A stretch of DNA of 64,000 nt from Lepiota brunneoincarnata (Eukaryota > Basidiomycota > Agaricomycetes > Agaricales > Agaricaceae), in NCBI GenBank assembly GCA_023014365.1, contig JAEBUN010000005.1, forward strand, positions 372,001 to 436,000, given 5' to 3'. Both the position numbers and the translations under genes were made by a program. Shown here piece by piece: positions 31,901 to 43,200 of this stretch. How positions within the stretch are numbered: the first letter of the stretch is position 1; the number at the start of each line of letters is the position of its first letter. The notes beneath the pieces were generated by a model. The model did not search any database. It was not told the origin of the DNA and saw only the letters and a list, made by a program, of their open reading frames with translations.

Positions 31901-33157
31901 ATTGGGTTGGGAAGGAACAGCAAATAACCCTCAATTTTGGTGAAAAGCAGATTACTTTATGGGATTGAAAACAAAGTTTGTTAACAAGTTTGCTAATTCC
32001 AACTTTATAAGTTTGTGGGGGAGAGGTTGTTGCAAATCTCCAGAAATATATTCAATTCTAATGTTTTTAGGGTTTTGGTAAGTTATTCTCTTAGTCTCCA
32101 ACTAGACAGACAGTTGTCCTATCTGAATACAATGGGAACTTTGATGGTCGTTACTATATAATATGTCAACTAATATCTTCACAATTCAATAAGTCAGGCA
32201 AAATGCAAGCTTTTGCAATCAGTGAGCCTCCGTAGACCTAGCAGACAACGTGTTCTAACAGGCCCTAGCGTACTATGTTCGCTTCTCAATTAAACAGCTC
32301 TACAATTCAATGGTATACTTCTGAGGCAAGGTCTCTAAGAGGAACCCAAAGAAATGGAAGTTAGTGAACTTTCTACTTAAGAACAGAAGAGTCGTATCAA
32401 CTTGTATTCAGCTCTTGAGTCAAGCAGAAGGGTCTGTCAATATCTCAATCGTTTCAAAGGGTCTGGTTTTTAAGAGTATAACTCTTTAAGTCTCTGGTGG
32501 TCTATGACTGAAGAAAATTGCATAAAATTGCTTTGTATTCCTATCCCAATCAACCATACAGTCAGGGGGGGGAAATAGGCAAGTGGTTTCTTGCCTCCCA
32601 TGTAATTTATAGATGAGTTTTTATAACAATATACAATTAACTTATGGGTATACCTGAAACAAGCCTTCAGCTTCATCATTTTATTGTCTCCTCATCATTG
32701 AGGAGCATCATTCTAGGAGTTTTGATATCAGCAACATAATTCGCTCTCAGAAACTTGCTCCCTAAGTGCCTGGTTATTTATATCACAGCCAGTTGGGTTA
32801 GCAAGTTTCCTTGCTAACTCTTATCTAAGGGTTTTTATCTTTTTCTTGGATTCTCCACACCTGGGTTCTTAACCCTAATGTCCTAAAAGTTCACTTCCAT
32901 AGCCTTCAGGCAGTAAACTAATATTAGAATTTAATTAGCTTGTTCTATTCTTATCAATCTTTATTTTCTAGTCCATCATTTCTGGTCTCTTTCGTTACTA
33001 TGAGGGAGCATCCATCCCTGTGTACCCTCTTGGATACCCCCATCCAATCTTTTATCTTTCAATACCATCAGAGCCATTCCAAGGGAACATCCTTACCAGG
33101 AAATTAGCTAATTTCTAAATTCTCTTGTCAAGATTTGCTTCCAGGACCTGTTACTAT
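31901..33157. other. AT-rich stretch between Helitron and gypsy A, no gene
   Basis: No coding frame with recognisable content. It may hold the untranslated 5' part of the Helitron. A G-rich run (CAGGGGGGGGAAATAGG) lies near 32563. It ends at the left edge of gypsy copy A. Confidence 0.5.
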
Positions 33158-33573
33158 TGTTATCAGAATTCCCCAATCAGAAACCTGTCTGGAAGGAACT
33201 CTTATCAGAAGCACCTAGTATATAAATAGATAGAAGAACTGTCACTCTGAAACAATCAGAAGTGCACATCAGAACAATCTATAGTTAGATAGATAAGACT
33301 TTGACTCAGTATGACTCACTTTACCTGGGTCCAGATATATATAGTAGGAGCATAGCCACACATAGTAAGTATATAAGGATACCATACTGTACCTTGTATC
33401 CTTATCTTAGTGTTATACAGTTCTTGCCTCCTATACCTCTTTGCCCTTAAACCAGCTGGACTATAGAGCTCCGTTGTCTCTAAGTCATGCCTAGTAGGAT
33501 AGGACCAAGTCTGTATAGACATCCTGTGTCAAACGCTGTGCTACTCAAGAGCAAACCCCTAACCTGGGTAACA
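33158..33573 (+). repeat. 5' LTR of gypsy copy A
   Basis: It runs TGTTATCAGAATTC to CTGGGTAACA, 416 bp. TATATAAGG at 33370 is followed 33 bp later by TATCTTAGTGTT (33403-33414), the presumed transcript start. The U3 part holds several copies of ATCAGAA. Confidence 0.9.
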
Positions 33574-33574
33574 A

Positions 33575-33586
33575 AACACTAAGATA
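33575..33586 (+). promoter_or_regulatory. Self-priming primer-binding site, copy A
   Basis: AACACTAAGATA lies one base inside the 5' LTR and is the exact reverse complement of the LTR block at 33403-33414. No tRNA-type TGG start is present. Same arrangement as in B and C. Confidence 0.75.
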
Positions 33587-33662
33587 CTCTGCTGCTTATC
33601 TCTTGCTTACCCTCTGCTCTGCCAACGTACTGAATGCGTTGAGGTACTCTGTGTCATGGAAT

Positions 33663-33929
33663 ATGATGTTGTTGCCAATTGCAACGTTCTCTGTAGCTGT
33701 TGCTATGTTCTTATCCTCCATCCTGCCTCTGCCAGCAGACCTGGCTCATCTATTGCTAGTGACCTTCATCACCATAGCCATTTTCTCAGCACACTGTATT
33801 CTTATGGTCAAACTTGAACTCATACATTGCTATTGCAACTGCTGTCACATCAGATCTTGGAACTTGTACCTTGGTATACAAGTTATCCTCACTCAATTCT
33901 TCATACTTCTAGCGGTAATCGATCGCTAG
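33663..33929 (+). CDS. ORF0 of gypsy copy A: small two-helix membrane protein
   Basis: It starts at the first ATG of an MM pair (MMLLPIATFSVAVAMFLSS) and has two hydrophobic segments (LAHLLLVTFITIAIFSAHCIL and GIQVILTQFFILLAVI) around a Cys-containing loop (CYCNCCHIRSWN). It ends at TAG 33927-33929 and is in the same frame as gag. It has no stop even though gag and pol of this copy are heavily broken. Function unknown. Confidence 0.6.
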   Translation: MMLLPIATFSVAVAMFLSSILPLPADLAHLLLVTFITIAIFSAHCILMVKLELIHCYCNCCHIRSWNLYLGIQVILTQFFILLAVIDR

Positions 33930-35700
33930 ACAACCACCACCACACCACCAAAGAAATTCTCAGCTTGAGAATCCCCATCACCCCCTCCTCCCAAATCGAG
34001 AAACAGAATCTCAGGACCAGGTATACAAAACCCAGACCCCAGAAGAAATCCCATACCACAATCCACTCAAACACCATCACCGTTTTATCCCCCATCCCCA
34101 TTTGATTCACCCACTCCACATGCATCAACATCCACCCAAATTGTTCCAACATCATCAAGTGTCTCCGTCACACTAGCTGAGAGACAAAGACAATGTGAAG
34201 AACAAGAAAAATGCAATATTGTCACAAACTGACTCAATACCCAAGAACTTGATAGACTCCAACACACAGTACAGCAACCAAGGGAACTCATAGGTTCTGA
34301 AGAAAACCTCCTTGCCTGACACAAAGCTTTCGTTGAACTCAATGAAGGAAAAATCCCAGACGACAACTCAGACATCTATATCACAGACGACAACCAATCA
34401 GACCCCAATCCACAACCACCCGCATTACCCACACCAGCGATACCCTTAGCCCTACTGGCTCCCCCCATACAACCAACACAACCTCCCACACCGCCACTGC
34501 CACCACCCACTGGACAAATACAAATGGCTGCACAAAACCCAAAGGAGTTAGGACTCCTCAAACCCATCGCCTTTGATGGAACTAGAAGACTGTTTGAAGA
34601 TTGGATCTTCCAATGCGAAGTCTATGTACTCGCTAATGCAACAACTTACAACAACGACCTTGCTAGGACCCTATTCATCCTCTCAACAATGCAATCAGGA
34701 GATGCCCGAGCATGGGCCAGACAATACCTCCATGAGAGGAACGCCCAGACCCAAGCAGGGCAACCAATAGCCATGGAAACATGGGATAACTTCACTGCTC
34801 AACTCAGAGCTGACTTTACTCCGGCAGATGAACATGCGTACACACATACCAAACTTCAAACCCTGCACCAAGCAGGCAAACCAATGACTGAATTTAACTC
34901 TCAGTTCAAGGAACTTGTCTGCCAATCTGGACTCACTGAAGATTGTACCCTTATCAATATATATCGTAAAGCAATCGATTGATGAATTGCTATGAAAATT
35001 GACAAGTTGGAAAACCCCCTGACAACCATTGCTGCCTGGTATATCTGAGCAAACAAACTTGACGATAACTTCCATCACATCAATGCCCTCTACGGCACCC
35101 CCAGAAACACATTCCCCCAAAGGAACCAATACCAACCCAATCACAGATTAAACCACCCAAACAACAATGTGCCCTACACACAATTCTACCAAAGGAGCAA
35201 CGCTCCACAATTCACACCACATGACCCACACGCCATGGAAATAGACCATGCTGCAATGGAAGAAGAGTACAAAGACCCTTACCCAGAAATCCCTCAACCA
35301 GACTATGCCGAAGAAGACCTTCAAGACTCCTTGGAGTTAGATGCTGTTGTCACTGGACAACAAATAAAAGCCTATCAGAATCAAGAATGCTTCCGATGTG
35401 GAGCCAAAGACCACTGGGTTAGCAAATGCCCTCAACCCTCTCAAGCAAGACACTTCCCTGGAATGCGCACAAACCCCCCTTGCCCTGCGAGAAACCCCAA
35501 CCATCCCTTCCCAGGACAACAAAACACTCGTCCTGGATTCCCAAACTGGAACACCCAACAATCACCGCAACACAAGTACTCCCTTGCAGTCGCAGAAGTT
35601 GCATCTCAGATGCACTGATGACCTCAACCCTGAACTCCAACAGGAACTCCACTCTGTGCTAGCCAAAGACCTAGAGATGCGTCCCTTCCAGGATTTTTGA
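33930..35700 (+). pseudogene. gypsy copy A gag, broken
   Basis: The capsid part starts at Met 34524 (MAAQNPKELGLLKP), with FEDWIFQCEVYV and WARQYLHERNAQ. It continues to one zinc knuckle CFRCGAKDHWVSKC and ends DLEMRPFQDF at TGA 35698-35700. Stops are seen at 34981, at 35046-35048 (shared with B and C) and near 35617. The preceding Met-less proline-rich part (33930-34523) also has stops, for example before HKAFVELN. Confidence 0.85.
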
Positions 35701-37640
35701 AATGGAACACAGACCGATGTGCCCCTACTCATTCCCAGAAGGACTCTATATATTCTCACTCTCAGAAGGACACTTTCTCAATAAATTCTGTACAACTACA
35801 ACTCTCCCCGAATAAACGATCCCTCTACCTACCCATCGAGATTTGGAGTGAATGGACATCAAAACCTGTGGCTATCACCACTCTGATAGACTCAGGAGCC
35901 CAAGGGAACTTTATCTCCCACAAAGTTGTTGAATGACATGGTTATCAAACCAAACAGCTGGACCAACCAATCCCTCTCAGCAACATTGACAGAACTGACA
36001 ATCAACATGGCAAGATCCATGAATACATCAAAATCAGAACCATCATTGATGGAAGAGATTGCACGCTAGAAGCATATGTCACAAACACTGGTGAGAAAGA
36101 TCTCATCATCGGATTTCCCTGGTTGGAACAATACAATCCTGACATCAACTGGAAGACCAAGACATTCTCTTGGAAATGCCAAATTGATCACCAAAACTTC
36201 TCAAAACTCCTCAGAACCCTACAATGACCTGTCAAACTCAACTCCATTGCCATGGACATAATGGCTGGAAAAACCTCTCAACCCAAGGATAACCCAGAAG
36301 AATACATTAACCTTTCAAACATTGACCTCTACACCTTCTCTTTAGAAAGAGAAATGAACCTGATGCTTCTAACCCCATTAGAAGTAAACGCCAAAGCTAC
36401 ACACACCACAATGCTCCATAATGAGCAACACAACCCAACAAAATCAGCAAACCAAAAAGGAGAACAATTGGAATCAAACAAAGAACCACCCAAGATTCCT
36501 CAGAGATTCACCTGATGGGCTAAAATATTCAACAAGAAAGCCTCCGAATGATTCCCACCATCAAGAATGTTTGATCATGAAATCAAACTAAAACCAACAT
36601 TTGAAGCAAAATTGATGAAACCCTATCAAGTGGCACCTGCCGAAGAAAAAGCACTAAAAGAGTTCATAGACGAAAACCTCCAAAAAGGGTACATCCACCC
36701 CTCAAAATCCCCTATGGCATCACCATTCTTCTTTGTTGCCAAGAAAGGAGGAGACCTCCGACCCTGCCAAGACTATCATTATCTGAACAATCACACCATC
36801 AAAAATGCCTATCCAATCCCCATGATTTCCGCTATCATGGATAAACTCAAAGGAGCTAAGTACTTCACTAAGCTTGACATCCACCTAGGATACAATAACA
36901 TTGGAATCAAAGATGGCAACCAATGGAAAGCAGCATTCAAGACTCCTATGGGTCTTTTCAAACCAACTGTAATGTTTTTCAGACTTTGCAACAGTCCCGC
37001 AACATTCCAACACATGATGGACATGTTATTCTCCAAGATAATGGAGAAAGGAGGAATCATCATCTATATGGATGATATCCTAATATACAGTAAAACCCAA
37101 GAAGAAACTGACCGACTTACAGAAAAAGTACTGCAAATCCTGCAGGAAAACAACCTCTACCTCAAAATGGAGAAATGCAAGTTCAACAAACAATGACTCA
37201 AATATCTCAGCATGATCATCACACCAGATGAAATAAAAATGGACCCTGGAAAACTCAAGGTAATAGAAGACTGGCCAGTGCCAAAAACAGTCTGACATAT
37301 TCGGAAATTCATTGGATTCTGTAACTTCTACCAGAAGTTCATCCGCAGCTACTCCCACCACACCAAACCCCTTAACCAACTCCTATCCAAATCAAACAAA
37401 TTTGAATGGAAAGAAGAACAACAAAAAGTGTTCGAAACACTCAAGAACAAATTCTTAAAGAAACTGGTACTCCTCATGCCCAACTCCACAAAACCCTTTG
37501 AAATAGAAGCCGATGCTTCCAAATTTGCATCAGGAGCTGTCCTGTACCAACATGACATCAGCAGAATATGGAAACCCATATCATTCCATTCAAAGATGTT
37601 CAGACCAGCAGAATGCAACTATGACATCTATGGCAGGGAA
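35697..37640 (+). pseudogene. gypsy copy A pol, part 1 (PR, RT, start of RNase H), broken
   Basis: It overlaps the gag stop in a -1 relation (TTG AAA TGG). Protease shows LIDSGAQGNFISHK, RT shows ASPFFFVAKKGGDL and YMDD at 37065-37076, and RNase H begins [15 protein letters not shown]. The frame ends at YDIYGRE where copy B is inserted. Stops include TGA in place of Arg after KVVE, after LQ, before WAKIF (36513-36515) and after FNKQ. Copy B has CGA at several of these sites. Confidence 0.88.
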
Positions 37641-38030
37641 TGTTATCAGAAGTCCCCTTAAACTCCCCTTATCAGAAGCACCCAAGTAATATAAATAGAT
37701 AGAAGACCTGTCATCCTGAAACCATCAGAAGAACTATCAGAACAATCTATACTTAGATAGATAAGGATATGACTCACTTACCTGGGTCCAGACATATATA
37801 GTAGGAGCACAGCCACACATAGTAGTATATAAGGATACTGTACCATACCCTTGTATCCTTATCTTAGTGTTATACAGTTCTTGCCTCCTATACCTCTTTG
37901 CCTTTAAACCGGCTGGACTATAGTGCTCCATCGTCTCCAAGTCACGCTTAGTAGGACAGGACCAAGTCTGTATAGACATCCTGTGTCGAACCCTGTGCTA
38001 CTCAAGAGCGAACCCCTAACCCGGGTAACA
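37641..38030 (+). repeat. 5' LTR of gypsy copy B (390 bp)
   Basis: TGTTATCAGAAG to CCGGGTAACA. ATCAGAA occurs four times in the first 102 bp (37645, 37671, 37724, 37736). TATATAAGG at 37826 is followed 34 bp later by TATCTTAGTGTT (37860-37871). Confidence 0.95.
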
Positions 38031-38031
38031 A

Positions 38032-38043
38032 AACACTAAGATA
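38032..38043 (+). promoter_or_regulatory. Self-priming primer-binding site, copy B
   Basis: AACACTAAGATA, one base after the LTR, is an exact 12-base complement of the presumed RNA 5' end in the LTR (37860-37871). This fits Tf1/sushi-type self-priming. Confidence 0.78.
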
Positions 38044-38405
38044 CTCTTGCTGCTTATCCTCCGCTCGCCCTCTGCTCTGCTGACGTACTGAATGCGTCAA
38101 GGTACTCTGTTGACTCTTCCGATGTACTGAACGCGTCGAGGTACTCTGTGTCGCCAATTGCGACGTTCTCTGTAGCCGTTGCTACGATCCTATCCATTCC
38201 CCTCCTGCCAGCAAACCTGGCTCACCTCCTCATATTCATCTTCACGACAACTACCACCCTCCTCGCCTACAGAATCATCAACCTAGAACTCGAACAGATC
38301 ACGTGCCCCTGCCACTGCTGTGTTGTCAGATCGTGGAACCTGTACTCAGGAATATCCATCGCCGCCCTTCAAATTTTCATACTTCTAGCGATAATTGATC
38401 GCTAG
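38040..38405 (+). CDS. ORF0 of gypsy copy B (no ATG left)
   Basis: The frame is open from 38040 to TAG 38403-38405. The membrane part (LAHLLIFIFTTTTTLLAYRII, CPCHCCVVRSWNLYSG, IAALQIFILLAII) matches A and C. The stretch that carries the MM start in copy A is missing: about 18 bp are deleted near 38148, and no other in-frame ATG exists. If it is made at all from this copy, it needs a non-AUG start. Confidence 0.5.
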   Translation, partial: DTLAAYPPLALCSADVLNASRYSVDSSDVLNASRYSVSPIATFSVAVATILSIPLLPANLAHLLIFIFTTTTTLLAYRIINLELEQITCPCHCCVVRSWNLYSGISIAALQIFILLAIIDR

Positions 38406-40220
38406 ACACCTGCCACCACGCCACCAAAGAAATTCTCGGCCCGAGAATCCCCATCACCTCCCCCTCCTCCCAAATCGAGAAGCAGAATCTCAGGATCAGG
38501 AAGCCAAAACCCGGATCCCAGAAGAAACCCTATCCCCACTCAGACACCATCCCCATTCTATCCTCCATCTCCATTCGACTCACCCACTCCAAGTACATCA
38601 ACACGTACAAGAACAAGCTTTGCTGACAAACTAGCAGAACGACAAAGACTACAACACGAAAGAGAATTAAAAGAACACTACGAAGAAGAAGAAAGAAGAC
38701 GCAAACAAGCCGAAGAATACCATGCTAAAGTAGACCCATTAAACGACTACAAACTCCAAAGACTTAAAAACGCCCTCAAACAACCAAGAGGACTTTCCAC
38801 GTCAGAAGAAAACTTACTCACACGCCACGAATACGCCATAAATCAGGGAAGAACTCCCCCAGCAGACAACGACTCCGACGTCTATATAACAGACGACAAC
38901 CAATCAGATCCCGATCCACAACCACCCGCATTACCAGCACCAACCGTACCCTTAGCCCTACCGGCTCCACCCTTGCGACCAACACAACCTCCATCACCAC
39001 CATCGCCGCCGCCACCCGGACAATTACAAATAATGGCCGCCGCAACTACCCCAAAGGAGTTAGGACTCCTCAAACCCATCGCTTTCGATGGAACTAGAAG
39101 ACTATTCGAAGATTGGATCTTCCAATGTGAAGTTTACGTGCTCGCTAATGCGACCACTTACAACACCGACCTCGCTAGGACCCTATTTGTCCTTTCGACA
39201 ATGCAATCAGGAGATGCCCGAGCCTGGGCTAGACAATACCTCTACGAGAGGAACGCCCAAACTCCACAAGGACAACCCATAGTCATGGAATCATGGGACA
39301 ACTTCACTGCTCGACTCAGAGCCGACTTCACCCCAGCAGACGAACATGCGTACGCGCATACCAAACTCCAAACCCTGCACCAAGCAGGCAAACCAATGAC
39401 CGAGTTCAACGCTCAGTTCAAAGAACTAGTCCGACAATCCGGATTAAACGAAGATCACACTCTAATCGATCTATACCGCAAGGCAATCGATCACCGCATT
39501 GCCATGAAGATCGACGAATCGGAAAACCCTCCGACAACTATCACCGCTTGGTACACCTGAGCAAACAAACTCAACGACAATTTCCGCCGAATTAACGCCC
39601 TCTACGGCACCCCCAGAAACACGTTTCCCCAAAGAAACCAATACCAACCCAACCGCGGACCAAGTCGCCCAAACAATAACGTGCCCTACGCACAATTCTA
39701 CCAAAGGAGCAACGCTCCACGATTCACCCCACGTGACCCACACGCCATGGAAGTAGACCATGCTGCAATAGAAGAAGGATTCGAAGATCCTTACCCAGAA
39801 ATCCCTCAACCGGACTATGCTGAAGAAGAACTTCAAGATTCCTTGGAGATAGATGCCATTGTCACCGGACAACAAATTAAAGCTTACCAGAACCAAGAAT
39901 GCTTCCGATGCGGAGCTAAAGACCACTGGGTTAGCAAATGCCCTCAACCCTCTCAAGCAAGATGCTTCCCAGGAATGCGCACAAACCCCCCTCACCCTGC
40001 GCGAAACCCCAACCGTCCCTTCCTAGGACAACAAAACACTTGTCCCGGATTCCCAAACTGGAACGCCCAGCAATCCCCACAACGCAAGTACTCCCTTGCC
40101 GTTGCAGAAGTTGCATCTCAGATGCGCCAAATGGTCGATGACCTCGACCCTGAACTCCAACAAGAACTCCACTCTGCGCTAGCCAAAGACCCAGAGATGC
40201 GTCCCTTCCAGGATTTTTAA
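38406..40220 (+). CDS. gypsy copy B gag (one in-frame TGA)
   Basis: The capsid starts at Met 39033 (MAAATTPKELGLLKP). The frame, however, is open from 38406 just after the ORF0 TAG for about 209 codons with no Met: proline-rich, then a charged helix (LAERQRLQHERELKEHYEEE), then YITDDNQSDPDPQPP. The Gag body has FEDWIFQCEVYV, TEFNAQFKELVRQSG and one zinc knuckle CFRCGAKDHWVSKC. A TGA at 39558-39560 after AWYT is shared by all three copies. It ends DPEMRPFQDF at TAA 40218-40220; pol overlaps in -1. Confidence 0.85.
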
Positions 40221-43200
40221 AATGGAACACAGACCGATGCGCCCCTGCTCGTTCCCAGAAGGACACTATATATTCTCACTCTCAGAAGGACACTTTCTCG
40301 ATAAATTCTGTACAACTACGACTCTCCCCGAATAAACGATCTCTCTACCTACCCATCGAGATTTGGAGTGAACGGACATCAAAACCCATGGCCATCACCG
40401 CCCTGATAGACTCAGGAGCCCAAGGGAACTTCATCTCCCACAAAGTCGTTGAACGACATGGTTACCAAACCAAACGGCTGGACCAACCAATTCCTCTCAG
40501 CAATGTTGACGGAACTGACAATCAACATGGCAAGATCCATGAATACATCAAAATCAGAACCATCATCGATGGAAGAGACTGCACACTAGAAGCATACGTC
40601 ACGAACACTGGTGAGAAGGACCTCATCATCGGATTTCCCTGGTTGGAACAATACAATCCCGACATCAACTGGAAGACCAAAACATTTTCTTGGAAACCAC
40701 AAATTGATCATCAAGACTTTTCCAAACTCCTCAGAACCCTACGACGACCCGTCGAACTCAACTCCATTGCCATGGACATAATGGCTGGAAAAACCTCCCA
40801 ACCTGAGGAAAACCCTGAAGAATACGTCAACCTGTCAAACATTGACCTCGACACCTTCTCTTTAGAAAGAGAAATGAACCCCATGCTTCTAACCCCATTA
40901 GAAGTAAATGCCAAAGCGACACATGCCACAATGCTCCACAATGAGCAACATAACCCGACAAAGTCGGCAAACCAAAAAGGAAAACAACCGGAATCAAACA
41001 AGGAACTACCCGAGATCCCTCGGAGATTTGCCTGATGGGCTAAAATATTCAACAAGAAAGCCTCTGAACAATTCCCACCATCAAGAATGTTTGATCACGA
41101 AATCGAACTAAAACCAATGTTTGAAGCAAAATCGATGAAACCTTATCAAGTGGCACCTGCTGAAGAAAAAGCACTGAAAGAATTCATAGACAAAAACCTC
41201 CGAAAAGGCTACATCCGCCCTTCAAAATCCCCTATGGCATCACCCTTCTTTTTCGTTGCCAAGAAAGGAGGAGACCTCCAACCCTGCCAAGACTATCGTT
41301 ATCTAAACGATCATACCGTCAAAAACGCATACCCGATCCCCATGATTTCCTCTATCATGGATAAACTCAAAGGAGCTAAGTATTTCACTAAGCTCGATGT
41401 CCGCCTAGGATACAATAACGTCAGAATCAAAGATGGCGATCAATGGAAAGCAGCGTTCAAGACTCCCATGGGTCTTTTCGAACTGACTGTTATGTTTTTC
41501 GGACTTTGCAACAGTCCCGCGACGTTCCAACACATGATGGATACGTTATTCTCCGAAATAATGGAGAAAGGAGGAATCATCATCTACATGGATGACATTC
41601 TGATCTACGGTAAAACCCAAGAAGAAACCAACCGACTCACAGAAAAAGTACTGCAAATCCTGCAGGAAAACGACCTCTACCTCAAAACAGAGAAATGCGA
41701 GTTCAACAAACAACGACTCAAATATCTCGGCATGATCATCACGCCAGACGAGATCAAAATGGATCCCGGAAAACTCAAGGGAATAGAAGACTGGCCGGTA
41801 CCAAAAACAGTCCGACACGTTCGGAAATTCATCGGATTCTGTAACTTCTACTGGAAGTTCATCCGCAGCTACTCCCACCACACCAAACCCCTGAACCAAC
41901 TCCTTTCCAAATCAAACAAATTTGAATGGAAAGAAGAACAACAGAAAGCATTCGAAACGCTCAAGAATGAATTCTTAAAGGAACCGGTACTCCTCATGCC
42001 TGACTCCACAAAACCCTTCGAGATAGAAGCTGATGCTTCTAAATTTGCATCAGGAGCTGTCCTGTATCAATACAACATCAACAGAATACAGAAACCCGTA
42101 TCATTCTATTCAAAGACGTTTGGACCAGCGGAACGCAATTATGACATCTATGTATGACAGGGAACTCCTCGCTATTATCCGAGCCCTCGAAGAATGGCGC
42201 CACTACCTCCTTGGCAGCCCCCATACTGTCCGTATCAGAACAGATCACCAAAACCTAACATACTGGCGTAAACCCCAGAAAATCAACCGCCGACAAGCAT
42301 GATGGGTCCAGACCCTCGCCGATTACAACTTCAAGTTAGAACACGTCCCAGGATCAAAGATCCCTGCACCAGACGCCCTATCAAGGCGTCCAGACCACAT
42401 CCCTGATGAAGACAATGATAACGAAGATGTCACTATGCTTCCAAACAATCTCTTCGTTGCCACCACTGACATAGAAGATCAAAACCTGATCACAATACTC
42501 CCAGAACACCTCTTTATCACCCCCGTCAATATGGAACTTCAAGAAAGAATCACAGAATCGCCAAAATACGATGCTAGAACCACCAAAGCATTCAAACTCC
42601 TAAAAGAAGCCCACCCCAATGCTGCCGATAAAGACTTCAGAACAGTTCCAACCCCGAGCGGTTCACTCCTCACGTTCCAAGAACGTGTCATTATTCCAGA
42701 AGACCTCCAACTTAGACGTGATGTCATCACAAGATACCACGACCACCCTACACGTGGCCACCCTGGAGAACAAGAAACATACCACCTCGCCAAGAAAGAA
42801 GTGTATTGGCCAGGAATGTCGACGTTCATAAAGAACTACGTCAAAGGCTGTCCAGAATGTCAGCAACATAAAATCATACGCAGACCGGATCGCGCTCCGA
42901 CTCAACCGATCCCTCCACCAGCATCTAAACGCCCATTTGCCCAGATCTCATGGGATCTTATCACCGGTCTACCACCTAGCGCCGGCCATAATGCGATACT
43001 GTCCGTGGTGGACCACGGCCTTACGAAGGGGGTAATTTTCATCCCAACCTCAGATCGATCAAACGCCGACAACATCAGACGACTATTAATAGAAAAAGTC
43101 TTCACCAGATTCGGACTACCCGACAAAATCATATCAGATTGAGACCCCAGATTCGCCGCCAACTCCCTCCGAGAACTAGCCAAACGCCTTAATATCCAAC

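Noticed and set aside
40205..40225. Canonical -1 slippery heptamer at the gag/pol junction of B (GGATTTTTAAAATGG)
   Set aside because: The T run would allow slippage, but the X XXY YYZ pattern is not met in the gag frame and A and C differ there. A -1 overlap is certain; the mechanism is not.
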